A stretch of 64,000 nucleotides of DNA, from the NCBI GenBank assembly GCA_024103275.1, contig JAGFIV010000027.1, positions 1 to 64,000 of the forward strand. Direction: 5' to 3'. Below the pieces are notes generated by a model that saw only the letters and a program-made list of their open reading frames with translations, was not told where the DNA came from and ran no database searches. The position numbers and the translations under genes are program-made. Positions within the stretch are counted from its first letter, which is position 1; each line of letters begins with the position of its first letter. The stretch comes from Flavobacteriales bacterium (GTDB lineage Bacteria > Bacteroidota > Bacteroidia > Flavobacteriales_F > PHOS-HE28). This document shows, piece by piece, positions 61,874 through 64,000 of the stretch.

Positions 61874-63379
61874 TCACGAGGGATCCACCTTCTTCAGGTC
61901 CGTCATGGCCGGGCCATAGATGACCTTGCCGTACTTATCGAAACGGGAGCCATGGCACGGGCAATCCCAGGTGCCATCCCCATCGTTGAGCCCCAAGGGG
62001 CACCCCATGTGCGTGCAGGCCAGGTCCATGTAGTGCACCTTCCCCTGCGGGTCCTTGTACACCCCGATCCGCTTTCCGTCCCGTTCAATCACGGTTTGCC
62101 TGTCGGGCCCCAGGGTTTCCACGGTCACCTGCTCCACCTTGGAGACTGTGCTGCTGCTGCGCTCTTTTTCCTTGTCCTTCGCCAAGGGCTGGATCTTCCG
62201 GAAGGGGTCGTACATCTCCACGTACGGGTTGCTCCGGCCCATGATCAGGTCGGTGATCATCAGGGCCCCGGCGGAAGAGTTGGCCAGCCCCCAGGCATTG
62301 AGCCCCGTGATGGTGTATACGTTCGGCAGGTCGGGGTACAGGCGGCCCATGAAGGGCATGTGATCCTCGGTCATCAGGTCGTGGGTAGACCACTTGAAGG
62401 CCGGACCGGTGACCCCGAAGAGCTTATGTGCCAATTCCTCGATCCGTTCATACCGCTCCTCATCGGAAAATCCATCGCCCGTCATGTGGCTCTGCCCGCC
62501 GATCAGGAAATAGTGCTTCCCGAAGTACTCCATGGTGCGCAGGGTGACCGAAGGGGTATCATACGCGATGTGGGCACCCTCGAAGAGCTTTTCTCTTGTC
62601 TCGTAGGCCAAGGCCTGCGTGGTGCGTGCATGCAGCCGGTCGTAGTAGTCGTCCTTCTCCCACCCGGGATAGTGTGTACCGTACACCACGTGCCCGCAGG
62701 TGATCTTCAGACCGTCCCGCGTGCCCAGCACATACCTGTCGCCCTTCCTATCCAGGCCCTCCACCAGGGTCTCCTCGTATACGCCCAGCCCCTTCTTCGC
62801 TGCGGCCTTCACCACGCCGTCCAGGAATTCCACGGGGTGCAGGATGCCTTGGTCCTGCATGGAAACCGCGGCCTCAATCCTCCAGTGCAGCGGTGTTTCC
62901 TCCAGGTATTCACCCCGGATGCCCAGTTCCCTGTAGGCTTCAATCTCGCGCTTGAACGAGGGCACCTTCGCCGGGTCCGTGGTGTAGGCATACACGGTTT
63001 CGTTCTCCACCAGGCTGCCCAGGTCCAGCAGCAGGTCGATCTGCTTGATGGCCTCGATCCCGTCCATGTTCGCCTTGTAGTATGCGCCCGCCCGGTCCTT
63101 GCCGTAGCGCTGGATCAGGTCCTGATAGATCAGTCCATGCTGGGCCGAAAGCTTCGCGGTGGTGTTCCCGGTGGTGCCGTTGATGATCCGGAACCGCTCG
63201 AAGAGGGCCACCTTCTTCCCTTCCTGCACCAAGTGGTAGGCGGTGAGGATCCCGGCGATGCCGGCACCCACCACGGCCACATCCACATCAATGTCCTGCC
63301 CGAGTTTGGGGTATCGCGTCCGGTGCCCGGTCTTCAGCCAGTAGGAGCCCGACATCAATTTGGAAACTGCAAATGCCAT
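61874..63379 (-). CDS. FAD-dependent oxidoreductase with C-terminal Rieske domain
   Basis: ATG 63379 gives 501 aa. An N-terminal FAD domain with VVGAGIAGILTAYHL (GxGxxG) and a glycine-oxidase/DAO-like core (YTITGLNAWGLANSSAGA) is fused to a Rieske [2Fe-2S] domain. The ligands are Cys455, His457, Cys473 and His476, with the disulfide pair Cys460/Cys475. This architecture occurs in YhfW-like oxidoreductases. The substrate is unknown. A perfect -7 box (63444-63451) and an AT-rich region precede the start. Confidence 0.9.
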   Translation of the reverse strand: MAFAVSKLMSGSYWLKTGHRTRYPKLGQDIDVDVAVVGAGIAGILTAYHLVQEGKKVALFERFRIINGTTGNTTAKLSAQHGLIYQDLIQRYGKDRAGAYYKANMDGIEAIKQIDLLLDLGSLVENETVYAYTTDPAKVPSFKREIEAYRELGIRGEYLEETPLHWRIEAAVSMQDQGILHPVEFLDGVVKAAAKKGLGVYEETLVEGLDRKGDRYVLGTRDGLKITCGHVVYGTHYPGWEKDDYYDRLHARTTQALAYETREKLFEGAHIAYDTPSVTLRTMEYFGKHYFLIGGQSHMTGDGFSDEERYERIEELAHKLFGVTGPAFKWSTHDLMTEDHMPFMGRLYPDLPNVYTITGLNAWGLANSSAGALMITDLIMGRSNPYVEMYDPFRKIQPLAKDKEKERSSSTVSKVEQVTVETLGPDRQTVIERDGKRIGVYKDPQGKVHYMDLACTHMGCPLGLNDGDGTWDCPCHGSRFDKYGKVIYGPAMTDLKKVDPS

Positions 63380-63443
63380 ATGTGATCTTTTTATTATTGT
63401 AGGAACGGGCGGACCGTCTACGGGTCCGCCCCGCACAAGAACC

Positions 63444-63451
63444 CAAAGCTA
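63444..63451 (-). promoter_or_regulatory. -7 element for the FAD-Rieske gene
   Basis: TAGCTTTG on the minus strand matches TAnnTTTG, 64 nt before ATG 63379. No -33 TTG at standard spacing. Confidence 0.5.
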
Positions 63452-63599
63452 AGGACCCCCTCGGCATACCGGCCCACATGACCGGCCCGGCCGCTGGCGG
63501 GATGCTGCGGCCCCGGTCATTCATCGGGGTGCACGGGCCTGCCCCGCCTTGGTGTGGGCTTTTCTTCGTGCAGGTGCCCCTCCGTAATTTTCAAGCCGC

Positions 63600-64000
63600 A
63601 TGGAAACCCTGCTGCTCCTCCTGGCCGTCATCCTGCTGATCACCGGCATCCTGGGCAGCTTTCTTCCGGTTCTGCCGGGCCCGCCGCTCTCCTGGGCCGG
63701 GCTGCTGCTCCTGCATTTCACCAAGGGCGCCGAGTTCAGCACGGCATTCCTCCTGATCACGGGCCTGATCACCCTGGTCCTCACCGTGGTGGACTACGTG
63801 CTGCCGAGCTGGGCGGTGAAGAAGCGGGGCGGTACCAAGCTGGGCGAGCGCGGCGCATTGATCGGGGCCTTGGTGGGCGTGCTGCTCGGCCCCTTGGGCA
63901 TCATCCTCGGCCCCTTCGTCGGTGCGTTCATCGGGGAGTACATCGCCAACCAGGGCGACCACGGCCATGCACTGCGCATCGCCTTCAGCTCATTTGTGGG
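63600..64000 (+). CDS. DUF456 membrane protein (partial)
   Basis: The frame opens at ATG 63600 and is open to the window end (133 codons seen). It has the DUF456 pattern: two N-terminal helices with FLPVLPGPPLSWAGLLLLHF, then a later glycine-rich LLGPLGIILGPFVGAFIGEY. Function is unknown. TAATTTTC (63585-63592) sits 7 nt before the ATG. Confidence 0.85.
   Translation, partial: METLLLLLAVILLITGILGSFLPVLPGPPLSWAGLLLLHFTKGAEFSTAFLLITGLITLVLTVVDYVLPSWAVKKRGGTKLGERGALIGALVGVLLGPLGIILGPFVGAFIGEYIANQGDHGHALRIAFSSFV

Overview
This window looks like chromosomal DNA from a GC-rich member of the Bacteroidota, probably a Flavobacteriales-like lineage. The reasons are: type IX secretion (T9SS) C-terminal sorting domains, a porZ-recO pair, an IPExxxVDY-family gene, a DUF4292/EnvC/TPR cluster, a free-standing biotin carrier, and promoters with the Bacteroidota -7 element TAnnTTTG (often TAnnTTCG here) and few Shine-Dalgarno sites. 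Coding density is very high. I see no phage, insertion sequence, CRISPR array or defence island.

Layout. 1-6.5 kb: surface or secreted proteins (an IgGFc-binding-like repeat protein with a probable frameshift, a thioredoxin-fold T9SS cargo, a zinc metalloprotease) and an SDR oxidoreductase. 6.6-10.9 kb: a minus-strand Fe-S assembly operon sufC-sufD-sufS-sufE-sufT with a promoter and a palindromic operator candidate but no sufB. 11-15.7 kb: an ergothioneine-type locus (egtB, egtD) flanked by two PLP enzymes. 15.7-20.3 kb: cvpA, small genes, a secreted cyclophilin, pheS and a geranylgeranyl-reductase-like flavoprotein. 20.3-28.9 kb: core metabolism (methyltransferase, pyk, IPExxxVDY, rnc, fabF, acpP, purN, marC, rnhA, biotin carrier, lipoprotein). 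29-37.5 kb: a C10 cysteine protease overlapping a lipoprotein gene, a PfkB kinase, tRNA-Asn, a GNAT-like protein and an AsmA/DUF748 protein. 37.6-45.7 kb: gltX, folB, a possible decayed gene, two large membrane proteins, a family-2 glycosyltransferase and tRNA-Cys. 45.8-51.1 kb: porZ, recO, ptrB. 51.1-60.1 kb: a long minus-strand run (dut, nucleotidyltransferase, TPR lipoprotein, DUF4292 lipoprotein, EnvC-like, tatA, gatA, LysM transglycosylase, a 75-aa protein) devoted mostly to the cell envelope. 60.3-64 kb: a membrane protein, ssb, a FAD-Rieske oxidoreductase and a DUF456 protein cut by the window end.

The main themes are envelope biogenesis and protein export, sulfur and Fe-S chemistry (suf, egt, two PLP enzymes) and housekeeping. 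No clearly unprecedented system is visible. The best leads are the ergothioneine locus with candidate C-S lyases, a palindromic operator in the sufC leader, a perfect 17-bp palindrome abutting a 75-aa gene, -7 boxes placed only 4-5 nt before start codons (possible leaderless mRNAs), and a set of intergenic 8-9 bp tandem repeats.
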